The notes beneath the pieces were generated by a model that was given only the letters and a program-made list of their open reading frames with translations, did not search any database and was not told the DNA's origin. Shown piece after piece: positions 1 through 52,049 of a stretch of 64,000 bases of DNA. A program made the translations under genes and the position numbers. Source of the DNA: Leptobrachium leishanense (taxonomy: Eukaryota; Chordata; Amphibia; Anura; Megophryidae); the NCBI GenBank assembly GCA_009667805.1, contig CM019063.1:411036626-411100625 (forward strand), read 5' to 3'. Numbering within the stretch: position 1 is the stretch's first letter; every line of letters starts with the position of its first letter.

Positions 1-169
1 AGATACCTATAAACAAAGCCACCAGGTACCTTGGCCATTTATCTTCTACAGTACATCCTTAAATATGGTTTCTTTATCATGTCCATGTGTATCTGGAGCA
101 TGGTTAATAGGGTTTGATAGAGGTAGGTGGAGGGCCCCATCATTAATTTCTGTGCAGGTGCCCTGCTTA

Positions 170-543
170 GGCTGGGGTCAGACTAACTCATTTTTATCGT
201 GCGTTTAGGCGCACTTAATCACGGCCGCAGTAGCAGCAAATGACGGGCAATGACGGCAAATATACGAAAGTCCGGCCGCGCAACGCAAGTGGAAAATGAA
301 CGCATTTTTTTGAGAACGCAGAACCGCTAGTACTGACGTAAAGAGTGCGCTGCGGCAGCATAGCGGCTTGTGTGCGTGATTAGGAGATGTCAGATGCTGC
401 TAATGTCCAGACACAAAAAGTGATCGACAATCCGTAAAAAAAAAAAATCACGCACGAAAATGCGTCGTCTGACCATTTTCGCACATTCGGTGAAAAAAAA
501 AAATACATCAATGCGTTCGGACGCACTTTGTTTGACCCTAGCC
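170..543. mobile_element. TWA-target MITE (GGCTAGGGTCAGAC family), copy 1
   Basis: Left end GGCTGGGGTCAGAC and right end TTTGACCCTAGCC are inverted repeats, flanked on both sides by TTA (167-169 and 544-546). A TTA/TAA duplication points to the PIF/Harbinger superfamily; that placement is inference. The interior is close to the copy at 30.4 kb. No coding capacity. Confidence 0.75.
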
Positions 544-970
544 TTAGTCTGCCTATGGAAGCTATTAACTTTAAAAGTAACTGTATAAAACCCAAAAATG
601 ATTTCTTGCATTTGGGACCCCAACTGTCAATTGAATAATTACTTTTGGGATATTCTTCCTTTTTGGAATACAGTTAATAAAACCCCAATCTAAAATCATT
701 TGTCACCTGGAAATACAGCAGAGCAATCAATACCCCAAAAAGGGACCACCACTCTATAGCCTTAGCACCATGCGAGATATCCCTTTTTAAAACAAGATTA
801 CTTAATGTAGTGCCACAAAGTAACCATTTGCCAGAGATATGTACTACAACCAATTGTATATTCATCTATAATCTAGGTTACATAAATATTCCACGTGTAA
901 ACCTGCAAAAACTTTAAAAAAGAATGTACAGAGAGTAACTGTCAAGTATGTGTAACACATAAAACATTTA

Positions 971-1898
971 AAAGGGGTTACTCACCAACCTCTGGATTGG
1001 CTGCGCATTGCACCAAACTGAATTTCACCGTTCAGTGCAATAGAGTCAATTCAACAAATACAGGCGAATTGACTGACATACGGTGCAATTCAGCAGCACC
1101 GAAACTGTTCCATAGCTAGCAGACTATTGTGTCTTCTATTCACAGAACAATGAACTGCATCAAAATTCAGCGAAATGACAGATTTGTGGTTTCAAATTAA
1201 ACAGGTTTAAACAGGAAAATACAACAAATTTGTGCTCCCAGGAGAGGAAAATAATTATATATATATATATATGCAATACGTATCCTCAGACTTCTACAGC
1301 GGCCTCCTCCTTAGGCACGATGAAACAGCAAAAAAAGAGCGAGCATTGAAGTCTGTAAAGGATAAAATGAGATGACCATAGCATAATACGGTTATTGTGA
1401 GTAAGTATTTAGGCCCCTGCTAGGACCACACTTACAAAAAGCAGAAAGTATTCAAGCCCATCAAAAAAACAGGAAAATCCCATAAGTTTCAATGTAAAAA
1501 AAAAAAATTAATATTTTTTCTAAAAGGCCATTTTTATTTTTGCAAAAAAACCTTTATTTCTGTATATTAATTTTTTTACAAACTTTATTCTTTTAAAAAG
1601 AAGTTTTGTTTTGTAACAGTTCTTATTTTTTTAAAGGACTGAGTATTCTAATAGGAGTTGCAGACTTTTTGTCCAGTTCAGTGGAATTCTCAGTTGCCAA
1701 TTTGGTGGTTACTGGCACAATTTGGCGGTTTTCGCCAACGTCCAATATCAGCTTCGGCGACTCCAATTTCAGCAATATACAGTGACCATTCGCTAGTAAA
1801 TTCACCATATTTTTCAGCTTAATGAAATCGCTGAAGTGCGGCGAACACAAAGCAAAGAAATTGCGTGCAATTTTGGTGCTTTGTGAATAGACCCTTTA
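971..1898. repeat. possible MITE with GGGTTACTCA-type ends
   Basis: The left edge AAAGGGGTTACTCA and the right edge (reverse complement AAAGGGTCTATTCACA) are roughly inverted and resemble the GGGGTTATTCAG elements at 36.7 and 38.2 kb. The interior contains a (TA)n run near 1257 and short A/T homopolymers. No clean target duplication was seen. Confidence 0.3.
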
Positions 1899-2053
1899 GA
1901 ATTATTTACTAACCAAAGTTTGTCAATGTCAGTGATCTGGACAGGGCGATTCAAACAGTGACAGAAAAAAAACTTCAGTGATTCTTCGGTTTGAATTTTC
2001 TATGGGGAAGGGTGTAGTTCACTGTGGTTACAATAATGGTAAACAACAGTTGT

Positions 2054-2093
2054 TAACAGTGAATAACCCTGGAAAGGGCTATTCACTGTTAAA
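2054..2093. repeat. 17-bp stem-loop
   Basis: TTAACAGTGAATAACCC and GGGCTATTCACTGTTAA pair at 16 of 17 positions around a 6-base loop. It may be two abutting transposon ends. It lies beyond the likely naa15 3' end. Confidence 0.6.
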
Positions 2094-2594
2094 AACTATA
2101 AAATCCTGCTTTTTTTTTCTTATTTCATCAGTTATTCTAACAGGAGGCCCAATGCCTGTTCTCTAAATGTGACCGGTAAGACCTTTCATCGTGTCCATTA
2201 ACACTGCGAGACTGAGTGGGAAGAGACCCACATACGAGACCCTCGTATATAGGACAATAATTGCTGGTCACAGGATTGTATCGTGAGTGATATGAGTCTT
2301 TCAGTTTCCTGGAACATGTCGAACTGGAAAAGCCCGACTTTACAAAGTTTTAAAGCAAAAACTGTACATTAGAAGTGGAAGCCACACTGGCCCCTAAAGC
2401 CAGCCACACGCCTGCTTGGCATACAAAAGTATATGGGTATTTCAAATCTGAATAAGTGATCCAAACGTAATTCCTAAACCTCTAAAGAATGATGGCTTAT
2501 ACTCTAAACTGGGGGGGGGGGGGGGAAATCTATTGTAAATTGTATCAAATCTTTGTAATCATTTAAAATTACTCAGGAATGTTTTTCAAAGGGT

Positions 2595-3919
2595 TTTATT
2601 GCATTATATTTGGTACCTTATGTTTGAAAAAAAAAAAGAGAAAAAAAAAGTACATGTGAGCTGCAGGGAGAAGAAAGCTGATCTTACTGGAAGAGGAGGA
2701 AAAAATAGGGGGGGGGGGCACCAAAGTGTGGAGACTGCCTGAAGTAATCAAACTAGTATTGGCTTAATAAAAAATGTACGCGTTCAAGTATTACAAACCT
2801 GTGATACTGTAGACAAAAAAAGAATATCCAGAGGTATCTAAACCGGGCTACTTGTTTTCAGCTCCATACACAACATGAACCGCAGAAGGCTTCATCTTTC
2901 CATGAAGACAGGAGCCCTCCTGTCTTAAAAACAGTCATAAAGGACAACCTACATTTTTCTTGTATTGAGAGAAATAAAAAGTTAAATCTTCCTTTCTATG
3001 AGTTCTGTTAATAGCAAGACACAGTGCATGATTTCTTTTGGTTCTTGCAATACAGCGGATATTTGGCAAAAAAAAAGTCAAGACAATTCCCCCGTTCCAG
3101 AGTAGATTGAGGAGGCTTTCTTGAGTAGCAAATAGGTTATTCTAAAACGGTTCACAGAATAAAAAAAAAAAAAAAAAAAGGAAAAGTTAAACAAGCATGG
3201 CGAACTGAGATTGAAGAAAAAAAATAATTCAGGGCACGATAAACAATGACAGCCCTGCATTGAACCAAGTAATTAGAAGATGTTTTGTACCCCTTAGAAG
3301 ATCGCTCTTTCTTCAAAGATCTGAGAGTTGCATTTCATGTGGAGTACTTTAGGTGGTCAGGACTGGATAGCCTGAATCATGTCTTGTGCTCAGAAAGAAA
3401 GAAGAAAAAAAAAGTAATGAAGAATAAATCCAGTGCTAAAACAGCAACTTGAACCCCACCAATGTCAGAGGAGTGTGAGCTGCTAGATATATAGGCTGGC
3501 ACCTCAAACTGATGGGAGTGCACTGTCCAATATATATAATCTCTAAAAGACAAACTGTTAGTAATATTTCTGTCACACACATGCTCTGACAACTGTAACA
3601 ACCTTCATGTACCCAAAAATTAAACTTATTTAAAAACCGGATAGCTCTTTTGTTTGTTGAATCGTTACACCCTGTCAAAACGTTGTTAGTTTAGCAGCAA
3701 ATTTTTATTTAAGAAAGTGTTCCACCCATCATATCCTGTTATATCAGCTATTGTGTCAACATAGGTCTTCATCAGGATGTTAAAAAAGTAAAACGATCGT
3801 TAAAGGCAACAATATTTTTTTTACTCCTTTCGTTCTCCACACAAGTTACAGAGCAATACAGCAGGTGCGTGACAAAAATATTAGAGTTGATATGGTCCAT
3901 TGTCTGTTGCATTAGCTGT
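2595..3919 (-). other. naa15: probable naa15 3' UTR
   Basis: AT-rich, non-coding sequence after the stop codon. Minus-strand AATAAA hexamers lie at 3709-3704 (about 210 nt after the stop) and at 2600-2595, either of which could direct cleavage. A run of about 20 T on the minus strand at 3161-3179 and other homopolymers interrupt it. The true end needs transcript data; the span given is only the distance to the more distal hexamer. Confidence 0.35.
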
Positions 3920-43953
<40,034 letters not shown>

Positions 43954-44340
43954 CTCCAGGCCGCTCCCCGCACAGCTCGCTCCCTCTGGTCTCCCTCCGC
44001 GTGCTCCGCTTGTTGGCGCTGCCGGATGCCGCTCACAGCTCCCACCGCCCCCTGGGGTCCAGACTGACAGCACGGACCCGACACCGGCCTTCCCTCCTTC
44101 CTGTCCTCCCTGGGCCCCAGCCGGCCGCTTCACGTGGTAATGTAACAGACCCGACAAGAGGCACAGGCCAAAATGGCGGAAGGAGGAGGGACGGCTTCCC
44201 GGGTCACCGCTGGAGCTGCGCCTGCGTCGTGACCCCCGAGCGACAGCACTTCCGCCATCAGCAAGGACTGCCTGCCGCAAGGGAGCCTGGGAGTACAGTC
44301 TGACACTGACGGGACAGGAGGAGGGGCTGTGCGGGGAGGC
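43954..44340 (-). promoter_or_regulatory. naa15: naa15 CpG-rich promoter and 5' UTR
   Basis: GC-rich, CpG-dense stretch directly upstream of the start codon. On the minus strand, 44259-44246 reads GATGGCGGAAGTGC, a fused YY1-like (ATGGCGG) and ETS-like (CGGAAGT) site. On the plus strand, 44168-44182 carries AAAATGGCGGAAG, the same pair in the other direction. Such motifs are typical of TATA-less housekeeping promoters, often bidirectional. No TATA box is evident. The leader has no stop in frame with the start codon back to about 44364, but the MPSVSLPP start matches the family and has G at -3. The exact TSS cannot be placed. Confidence 0.7.
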
Positions 44341-44583
44341 ATCTTCCTGTGGAGACAGAGGCAAATTTAAGCTCTCTGTGAAATCTACCTTAAAGAATTC
44401 AGTCTAATAAAACTAACAATTCCATAACATACCACCGTTATTTACTACCACTTTTACGTCCTCTTATTCAAAGCTTCTCTACATAAACCCCCAGTAATTT
44501 ACATCACATTACTGCACTGCTTTTTATGCAATTTCTTCGTTTAGCATATATTATCTTGTATGACAAACTCAAATGTATTTTAC

Positions 44584-44689
44584 AGCTACTCCTAGGGTTA
44601 GTGTTAGTATTAGGGTAAGGTTTCGTTATCAGGGTTAGTGGTCTTATTAGGGTGAGGGTTAATATTGGGTTGAGGGTAAGGTTAGTGTT
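44584..44689. repeat. degenerate GGTTAG/GGGTTA repeat, left part
   Basis: Loose tandem array of TTAGGG-like words (CTAGGGTTAGTGTTAG and similar). It continues at 48510-48690 on the other side of the LINE insertion. Confidence 0.8.
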
Positions 44690-44829
44690 ATTATGATGAT
44701 AATTTATATGGCACCAACAGTTTCTGCAGCGCTTTACAATAAGCAAAGGGAACGAGATACAGATAAACGGACATATGATGGAAACAAGAGGTGTAGAGGG
44801 TCCTGCTCATAGGAGTTTACAATCTAGAG

Positions 44830-45011
44830 CAGTGTTTCCCAAACCTGTCCTCGGGACCCTCAACCAGGCCAGATTTTGCAGATCACCTTGGGGAAATGCA
44901 GACTGAATCCTGCAATCACTGAGCAGCAAATCATATCACCTGTGCTGTGCTTCACATATCTGGCAAACCTGGCGAGGCGGAGGGTCCGGAGGACAGGTTT
45001 GGGAAACACTG
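44830..45011. mobile_element. 182-bp hAT MITE inside the LINE
   Basis: Ends CAGTGTTTCCCAAACC and GTTTGGGAAACACTG. Flanks ATCTAGAG/ATGTTGAG are a diverged duplication. Same family as 40823 and 49583. Confidence 0.8.
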
Positions 45012-45560
45012 ATGTTGAGGAAGACAAGGGGAGTTTTACTTGGTGACAGGATCATTAGTGCCAGTGGTTTGAGAACGGAGGGGCCATAGAAGCTGCTTCA
45101 ATCCTGTGTGAGCAGGGGATGAGTTGCATCAGAGATGTGGTGCACTAATCTGAAGAGGTGGGTTTTGAGGGATTTCTTGAAAGCCTAAAGATTAGGGGAG
45201 AGTTTGATAGGGCGAGGTAAATCTTTCCACAGAACCAGAGCTGCCCTTGAGAAGTCTTGGAGGCAGGGGCTGACTGGCAACTTTTGGCCCAGGTGGCAAG
45301 TATGACCCAGAGGCCCATAGTGCAGCAACTCCGGCCCTTTGTTTATGAGCGTTATCACAGAGCTCCGCAGCAATATAACTTACTCTCATACACAGCGCAC
45401 ATTACAGTGAGTTGTATTGCTGTAGAGCTCTGTGATACGCTCATACACACCACACATTACTGTATCAGAGCTCCACAGCAATAAAACTCACAGTAATGTG
45501 CCGTGTGGATGAGCGTATCACAGAGCTCCACAGCAATAAAACTCACTCATACACACCGCA

Positions 45561-46055
45561 CATGGATATATTGCCCACACCTCCCACATGGTTATAGTGG
45601 CCCCCCTCCCACATGGTTATAGTGGCCCCCACCTCACACATGGTTATAGTGGCCCCCACCTCACACATGGTTATAGTGGCCCCCACCAGCTCAAACGTGG
45701 ATATAGTGGCCCCCACCAGCTCAAACATGAGATCTATTGCCCCCAGCAGCTCACACATGGAAATATATTGCCCCCAGCAGCTCACACATGGAAATATATT
45801 GCCCCCAGCAGCTCACACATGGAAATATATTGCCCCCAGCAGCTCACACTTGGAAATATATTGCCCCCAGCAGCTCACACATGGAAATATATTGCCCCCA
45901 GAAGCTCAAACATGGAAATATATTGCCCCCAGCCGCTCAAACATGGAAATATTGCCCCCTGCTCACATGGATGTATTGCTTCAGCTCACATGGATGTATT
46001 GCCCCCACCTCACACATGGATATATTGGCCCCAGCTGACATGGATATATATTGCC
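45561..46055. repeat. ~31-bp minisatellite (CACATGGAAATATATTGCCC)
   Basis: Units such as CTCACACATGGAAATATATT then GCCCCCAGCAG repeat every 31 bp in the middle. Outer units vary (GGTTATAGTGGCCCCCACC, CATGGATATATTGGCCCC). Open frames across it are not evidence of protein. Confidence 0.9.
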
Positions 46056-46640
46056 ACAGCACCCCCGCTCCAGCCCCAGCATTCCAAATTAATTCACCCC
46101 CAGTTCCAGCATTCCAAATTAATTCACCACCTCAGCCTCAGCATTCCAAATTCACCCCCAGCCCCAGCATTCCAAATTAATTCAGCCCCTCCCAGCCCCA
46201 GCATTCCAAATTAATTCAGCCCCTCCCAGCCCCAGCATTCCAAATTAATTCACCCCCTCCCAGCCCCAGCATTTCAAATTAATTAACCCCCCCCTCCAGC
46301 CCCAGCATTCCAAATTAATTCACCCCCCTCCCAGCATTCCAAATTAATTCACCCCCTCCCAGCATTCCAAATTAATTCACCCCCTCCCAGCCCCAGCATT
46401 CCAAATTAATTCACCCCCTCCCAGCATTCCAAATTAATTCACCCCCTCCCAGCCCCAGCATTCCAAATTAATTCACCCCCTCCCAGCATTCCAAATTAAT
46501 TCACCCCCCTCCCAGCCCCAGAATGCCAAATTAATTACCCCCCCAGCCCCAGCATTCCGAATTAATTCACCCCCCCAGCATTCCAAATTAAGTCACCCCC
46601 CCAGCCCCAGCATTTCAAATTAATTCACACCCAGCATTCC
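46056..46640. repeat. minisatellite (CATTCCAAATTAATTCA)
   Basis: About 20 units of CAGCATTCCAAATTAATTCA plus a variable C-rich spacer, giving unit lengths of roughly 22 to 33 bp. Confidence 0.9.
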
Positions 46641-46679
46641 ATATTCCTAAATTTTCTCCCCTGCATACCTCATGCCTGG

Positions 46680-47240
46680 CAGTGGCCTGGTGACTGTCGC
46701 GTGCTGGCTGGCAGGAGCTGGGAGGGAGATGCACGTCCTGTCACAGGGAGGATCTAGCCCACACACGCGCCTTAATCCCAGGCCGCATGTGTGTGGGCGC
46801 TCCCTGTGACGTAATCAGAAGCAGCCGGCCCCACGTCAGAGTGTGGGATGCGGCCGGCCCGCTATGCACAGGGCACTCACTCACCAATATAAATTTTGCA
46901 ATGCTGACTCTCTCTTCTGCTTCTGTGCGTGATCCCTCCTCCACGGCCAGGCAATGAATCCACCTCCGTCCTCCAAGGAGTCCAAGCAGCCTCTGCGTCG
47001 CGATGCCTGGCAGCTGCGCACTGAGTCCCACTCACGCAGGAGGTCTGATGATGCTCCCCCGACGACGTCACTGACGGCTGTCAGCCGCGCCCGCCGGCCT
47101 GCACGCTCCCATCACGTGGATGAGGCTGCGCGCCGCGCGGAGGCATCACGTGGGGGGCGGGGCCGGCGCTAGTGCTTCTACGCGGCCGGCCAGGACCTGT
47201 TGTGAGACGCGAGTGGCGCTGCGCCGGCTGCGCTGAGTTA
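46680..47240. other. CpG-rich block inside the hAT element
   Basis: Dense CpG, with CACGTG, GGGGCGGGGCC and CACGTGGATGAGG-like boxes near 47120-47165. It would score as a CpG island but lies wholly within the transposon ends at 45264 and 47347. No recognised exon. Confidence 0.7.
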
Positions 47241-47494
47241 AACTAATTACACCACGAACAACATATACCACACAATATCGGCCTTATGGGTTCGGATTCG
47301 GCCGGGGGGACGCTTGCCACCCTGCCCCCCGGCCCAGTCCGCCCCTGCTTGGAGGCAAGAGATGGCCGCGCGGGTGTAGACAGAGGACAGGTGGAGAACG
47401 GCCGCCGACCAGAGTTGTCTAGACAGGACGTGCTTGCGGAGTAACGAAGACATGTAAGGGGAGTTATTGAGCGATGTGAACGTCAGTATTTTAA

Positions 47495-48204
47495 CCCCTT
47501 TAGTGACCGCTGCTGTTTTTACATTTCTGCGCTGTTAGTGTTTAGGTCAAATTTTCCTCTTACTCTTTTATTCAACCCACACATATTATGCACCGTTTTT
47601 CCCGCCATTAAATGGACTTTCTAAAAATACCATTATTTCCATCATATCGAATAATTTACTATAAAAAAAATATGAAATATGATGAAAAAATGGTAAAAAC
47701 ACACTTTTTCATAATTTAATCTCCAAAATCTACAACCACCAAAAAAGACCCCAGCTATATAGTTTCAAAATTTTGTTCCGAGAATAGAAATACACGATTT
47801 TTACATGTTTTTGCTTTTTAACCCCTTCACTGCTGAACCAGTTCACCTATGTGCGCTGAACTCATTCTGACTGTTTTATGCTCATTATTTTTATATGACA
47901 GCCTAGGTACTATTGAACTAAACCCCCCCAGTCAATTTTTTTTAAAAAAAACAATTTTTTCTTAATTATTTATTTATTTTTTAAAATTTTATTTTTACAC
48001 CAAATTTGGTCATGTTTGGTATCATTGGAAAGGTCATAATCCGGCCTTTCCAATGATATCAAATATGACCCTCTGGGAGCCGGGAAGGAAGGTGAGTATC
48101 GGGCGGGAGGGAGGTTGGGAGCCGCTGACGTACTATGTACGTCCGCGGGTCTAAGGGAGACCCGTGGGCAGGACATACATAGTACGTCAGCGGTCCCTAA
48201 GGGG
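47495..48204. mobile_element. TTAA-target element, 710 bp, inside the LINE
   Basis: TTAA at 47491-47494 and 48205-48208. Ends CCCCTTTAGTGACCGCTG and GCGGTCCCTAAGGGG. Reverse orientation to the copies at 23401 and 25391, with part of the GC-rich region deleted. Confidence 0.85.
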
Positions 48205-48509
48205 TTAAACTGTATCCTGACATGTACAGGAAGCCAATACGGGAGTTGGGGAGACCAATAAGGAGTGAGTTGCAGTAATCAAGTCGTGAAATGACAAGAG
48301 CATGAACCTGCACCTTTGCAGTATCTTGCGTCTGAAATGGGCAGAAGCAGGCAATGCTCTTGAGTTGATAGTAACAGGATTTGGTCACTGTCTGGACGTG
48401 GGGAGAGAACGTTAGGTCAGAATCGAAAGTGACACCAAGGCAGCGAGCTTAAGGCGTCGGGCTAATGAGCGCTCCATTTACGCCTAGAGACAAAGGGGGT
48501 ATTATGTTC

Positions 48510-48690
48510 AGGGTAAGGTTAGTGTTGTTAGGGTCAGGGTTCAGTGTTAAGGTTAGTTTTCACATTAGCCTTAGTAGTAGGATTAGGGATAGTATAGAAA
48601 ATGCTAGGTTTAGTACTAGGGTGAGTGTTCGATTACTATTTGTGCTTGTTTTAGGGTTAGGATTACTTTTAGGGTTAGGCAGAAAACTAA
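48510..48690. repeat. degenerate GGTTAG repeat, right part
   Basis: Continuation of the array at 44584. Words such as GGGTAAGGTTAGTG and TTTTAGGGTTAGG. Confidence 0.8.
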
Positions 48691-49089
48691 CACAACTGGG
48701 TTTTGAATTGCAGGAAAGGGTTAACTTTTTGCATGGGTTTTCATGCAAAAATAGCTGTTAGCCAGTGTGATTTCTTCCCTTGTCATCAATCTCACATGCA
48801 ACATTGTAATCCCATTATAAGCAGTGTCGATGAAACAATGCATTGTGCCTGTGATGGTAGTCCCACCCAGTGCTGGTCTAAAACTTGTAGCTTCCTTTCC
48901 AGCTGCTTCCACTTTGTCAATCACCCTAATAAGCCCAAGGTTCTAGCCCTTCCCATGAATTCTTATTTCTGGCTATCAACTCCACCCCCCCCCCCGCCAC
49001 CTCTTGTTTCATATACCTCTGTCCCTTGGCTGTCTGGCTGAGCACTTGTTTCAAGTGCTGTTTTAGCAGGACACTTATCCTACGGGCAG

Positions 49090-49190
49090 GGCCGTCTGCA
49101 CCTAATGTATCTTTATTATGTCTCATGTTTGTGCTTACCCCATTGTAAAGCGCTACGGAATATGTTGGCGCTGTATACGTACCTGTAACT
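49090..49190 (+). mobile_element. LINE 3' tail
   Basis: CATTGTAAAGCGCTACGGAA followed by TATGTTGGCGCTGTA, the same tail as at 8770 and 44690. Confidence 0.7.
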
Positions 49191-49194
49191 GTAG

Positions 49195-49340
49195 TCATTT
49201 TAGACTTTGGGGTTACATGGACCTAGAGATGCGTTTGGTAGGTGTGGGCCTGATGTTTTATGATGTTTCCCAGCCCTCTCTTATGTTAAAGTCCCCCTGT
49301 GATGACAATTCTAGGTGCAGGGTGTTTGTGTTTTCTGTGC
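49195..49340 (+). repeat. unnamed dispersed repeat, copy 2
   Basis: GTGTGGGCCTGATGTTTTAT, CCAGCCCTCTCTTATG and TTCTAGGTGCAGGGTGTT match the copy at 31617. Confidence 0.6.
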
Positions 49341-49582
49341 CCAATTCCCTGATGTCTGTGTTATATTATTATTCCCTTATCTATTTATGGTAGAGTGTCG
49401 TGTGGTATACACTGTACTGTTTTTCCTATGTGTAATCAGTATGTAAACGATTTCTCCTTTTCCCCTGCTTCTACCCAACCCACAGGACCTGTCTTAAATC
49501 CGATCTCTCTGACCTTTTCTCTGGCTTTGTTTTACCAGGGCATGTGTGTGTGGGAGGGGGATGCTATTGGGAGGCTCTTCAG

Positions 49583-49764
49583 CAGTGTTTCCCAAGCCTG
49601 TCCTCAGGACCTGCTGACCGGTCAGGTTTTCCAGATATCTGAAGCAAAGCACAGATGATATGATTTGCTGCTCAGTGATTGCAGGATTCAGTCTGCATTT
49701 CCCCAAGGTGATCTACAAAATCTGGCCTGTTAGGGGGTCCTGAGGACAGTTTTGGGAAACCCTG
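49583..49764. mobile_element. 182-bp hAT MITE with exact duplication
   Basis: Ends CAGTGTTTCCCAAGCC and TTTTGGGAAACCCTG, with the exact 8-bp duplication CTCTTCAG (49575-49582 and 49765-49772). Confidence 0.93.
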
Positions 49765-51109
49765 CTCTTCAGTATGGAAACACTGAGGCGTGTTTTTCCA
49801 TTGTATTCTTTAGATTCCCCCTGTCTGTGTTTGTAATTGTAAACTATAAATAAAGCCACTGAATAAAACTAATAAGAGTAAATAGATGAACAATATGACC
49901 AATATTATAGAGTTAACTCCCCACAAAAATGTATAAGCAAGATAACTTACACAAATTGAGTACAATAAATAAATAATGTCGATATGCATGAAAGTCCAAT
50001 GTCCACAAGCTATTACATCCACCAGTCCAAATGTCAGTGATCGACTTCATAGAGAATATGGACGAATCCAGGAATTCTTGTCACCTCTAGGTATACATGT
50101 GCCTTGAAATAAAAGATACCAATAATAGTGCAGACAGCCAATCCAAAATTAGATAAAAAATCATTTATTATCCTTACATTAAAACCATCACGTCGTAGGG
50201 GACACCCCGTCTCGCCGTGATCCACATACGAAAAAAGACACGAACAGAACCTCACTATTTTAGTTTTACATAAACCTACTCAAATTTTATATCATTGGAC
50301 ATGTCATACTCTGGCCTTTCCAATGATATCTTATATGTCCTTCTAGTCCATAGGGCTCCAGAGATTTAGAGGTCTAATTGATTGATTATTTTTTGTTTTA
50401 CAGAGCAAGCCTCCTTGTGGTAGGCGCTTGTGGGCACATGCCTACTCTGCCTAATTATAAATCTGACCCTGTCCACTGCCAGCAAGTAAAGCCTGTAAAT
50501 CTGTCTGTGACTGTGTATCTTGTTAGTAAAGCAATAGAAATAGTTATGCACCGAAATTTTGGCCAACGTAAGATATCGGCTGAAAATGGTGTTATAGACT
50601 TTTGGCTGAAAGAACACCAGCCGAAAATGTCAGTCAAAAATAGCGGATCCCAGCTGACAGTGAGCGAGTGCTCTTCCGATGCTGCTCAGAGTTAGCAGGC
50701 TGCATATGCAGGGGCTTCCTCTGAAGCGCTAGCTGGCACTGCTCCATTCGTCTCCCCACCTCTTCCCTTGCAGCTCTGCCTTTTGCGTTCAGACCGAGTG
50801 ACAGCTGCACTTTGATGTTTGAAATCGAGGGAAGGTGATGTTAAATGTTCTCCCCGGGTCCCTGTAGAGCAGTGAGCTGCCAGTGGGCTGTGAGATAGGA
50901 ACACCGGGAGGCATGGAAATGCTGAGCAGAGACAGACACAGAACTAGCTGAAGGAGCGGTGTGTGTCTGCGAGAAGGGGGCCACAACATGTAAAATAGTA
51001 ATATTAAACATAAAGGAGAGAAGTCTGTAAGGTTTATAGAGGAGAGAAAAGCTCAATATAATAGTGGCTCAGGGGGCATTGTGCTACAGACATTAAGTGC
51101 AAGCAGAGA

Positions 51110-51400
51110 GATACATAGAAACATAGAAACATAGAAAAATGTCGGCAGATAAGAACCTTTCGGCCCATCTAGTCTGCCCAATTACATGGATACTTTACCT
51201 GGATTTATCTTTTGTTTAGGATAGCCTTATGCCTATCCCATGCTTGCTTAAATTCAATTACTGTTTTGGCCTCTACCACTTCTACTGGAAGACTGTTCCA
51301 TGTATCCACCACCCTCTCAGTAAAATAATGCTTCCTGATGTTACTTTTAAACCTTTGCCCCTCTAATCTAAGTCTATGTCCTCTTGTTTTGCTACTTTGT
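51110..51400 (-). mobile_element. CR1 LINE 3' end
   Basis: The minus strand encodes a reverse-transcriptase C-terminus (RVVDTWNSLPVEVVEAKTVI ... FKQAWDRHK) ending in a stop, followed by a short UTR and tandem TTCTATGTTTCTATG repeats, the characteristic CR1 tail. Open over about 70 codons, truncated upstream. Confidence 0.85.
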
Positions 51401-51420
51401 TTCCGTTTAAATATACTCCC

Positions 51421-51505
51421 TGGTTACCTAATGGGCAACTGAGCATCATGGGAAATGTAGTTCCCAAAACATCAAGGAGCCAAGGTTGCTGACCCCTGGG
51501 ATATA
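51421..51505. mobile_element. fragment of AGCAACC-ended hAT MITE
   Basis: GCATCATGGGAAATGTAGTT and CCAAGGTTGCTGACCCCTGG match the family at 7690 and 56814. Confidence 0.55.
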
Positions 51506-52049
51506 CCATATGTATTGAAAAGGCCACCTCTAGTCCTCATACAGAGAAGGGTTAAGGCTTCATTGGAGGATGTGTATAAAGTTCAAAATATTAAAGTGAA
51601 TTGGTCACTCACGTTGCAGATCATATAGTGGATTCGATGCACCAAGAACTATAGCGAGATAGCTCCAAATCAATTTCCCAATAGACTGCCCCACTGACGG
51701 TGGCTATTCCATACAGGCACTCTCCTATTGGCCTCAGCACTAGTGATTTGAATTAGAAGCCCAATGATTTGGTGTATTTGACCTGTTTGTATTGAGTCTA
51801 TCACTTTAAACGCGTTCCTCTCTTTTGCGTACCCACGAAAGTTCGCTTTCCAATATTCCTAGTGCTGTGGACAATAGGAGAGCGCCTATTACGTAGGAGG
51901 ACCCCCAGAATGTAATGCGTCAAACTGTGACCTCGCCACGAGTTGTTTTGGAAATCTGACTGCCCTGTATGGCTGGAACTTTGGGAGTTATATTCTGTAC
52001 ATCTTATTTTAAACATTTTATTATGGAACATCCTGATACAATGATATTT

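Larger units (their letters stand above)
45264..47347. mobile_element. 2.1-kb hAT-like element made of minisatellites and a CpG block
   Basis: Inverted ends CAGGGGCTGACTGG and CCCAGTCCGCCCCTG, with the exact 8-bp duplication CTTGGAGG (45256-45263 and 47348-47355). Inside, in order: an inverted tandem repeat (45345-45560), a roughly 31-bp minisatellite (45561-46055), a second minisatellite (46056-46640) and a CpG-rich block (46680-47240). No transposase. Inserted in the LINE. Confidence 0.85.
44690..48509 (-). mobile_element. 5'-truncated L2/CR1-like LINE with nested insertions
   Basis: Minus-strand LINE flanked by a 17-bp duplication AGGGTAAGGTTAGTGTT (44673-44689 and 48510-48526). About 0.8 kb once three insertions are removed. 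Reading 5' to 3', a reverse-transcriptase C-terminal piece (VHALVISRLDYCNSLLIGLP) is cut by the TTAA element. Then LLRKHVLSRQLWSA is cut by the 2.1-kb hAT, and FKKSLKTHLFRL is followed by the tail TGTAAAGCGCTGCAGAAACT. Stops and frameshifts show it is dead. Confidence 0.85.

Noticed and set aside
45588..46214. 208-codon open frame
   Set aside because: Lies in the minisatellite of the hAT element at 45264.
44584..48690. Interstitial telomere
   Set aside because: TTAGGG-like words are too irregular, and the two halves are one degenerate array split by a LINE.
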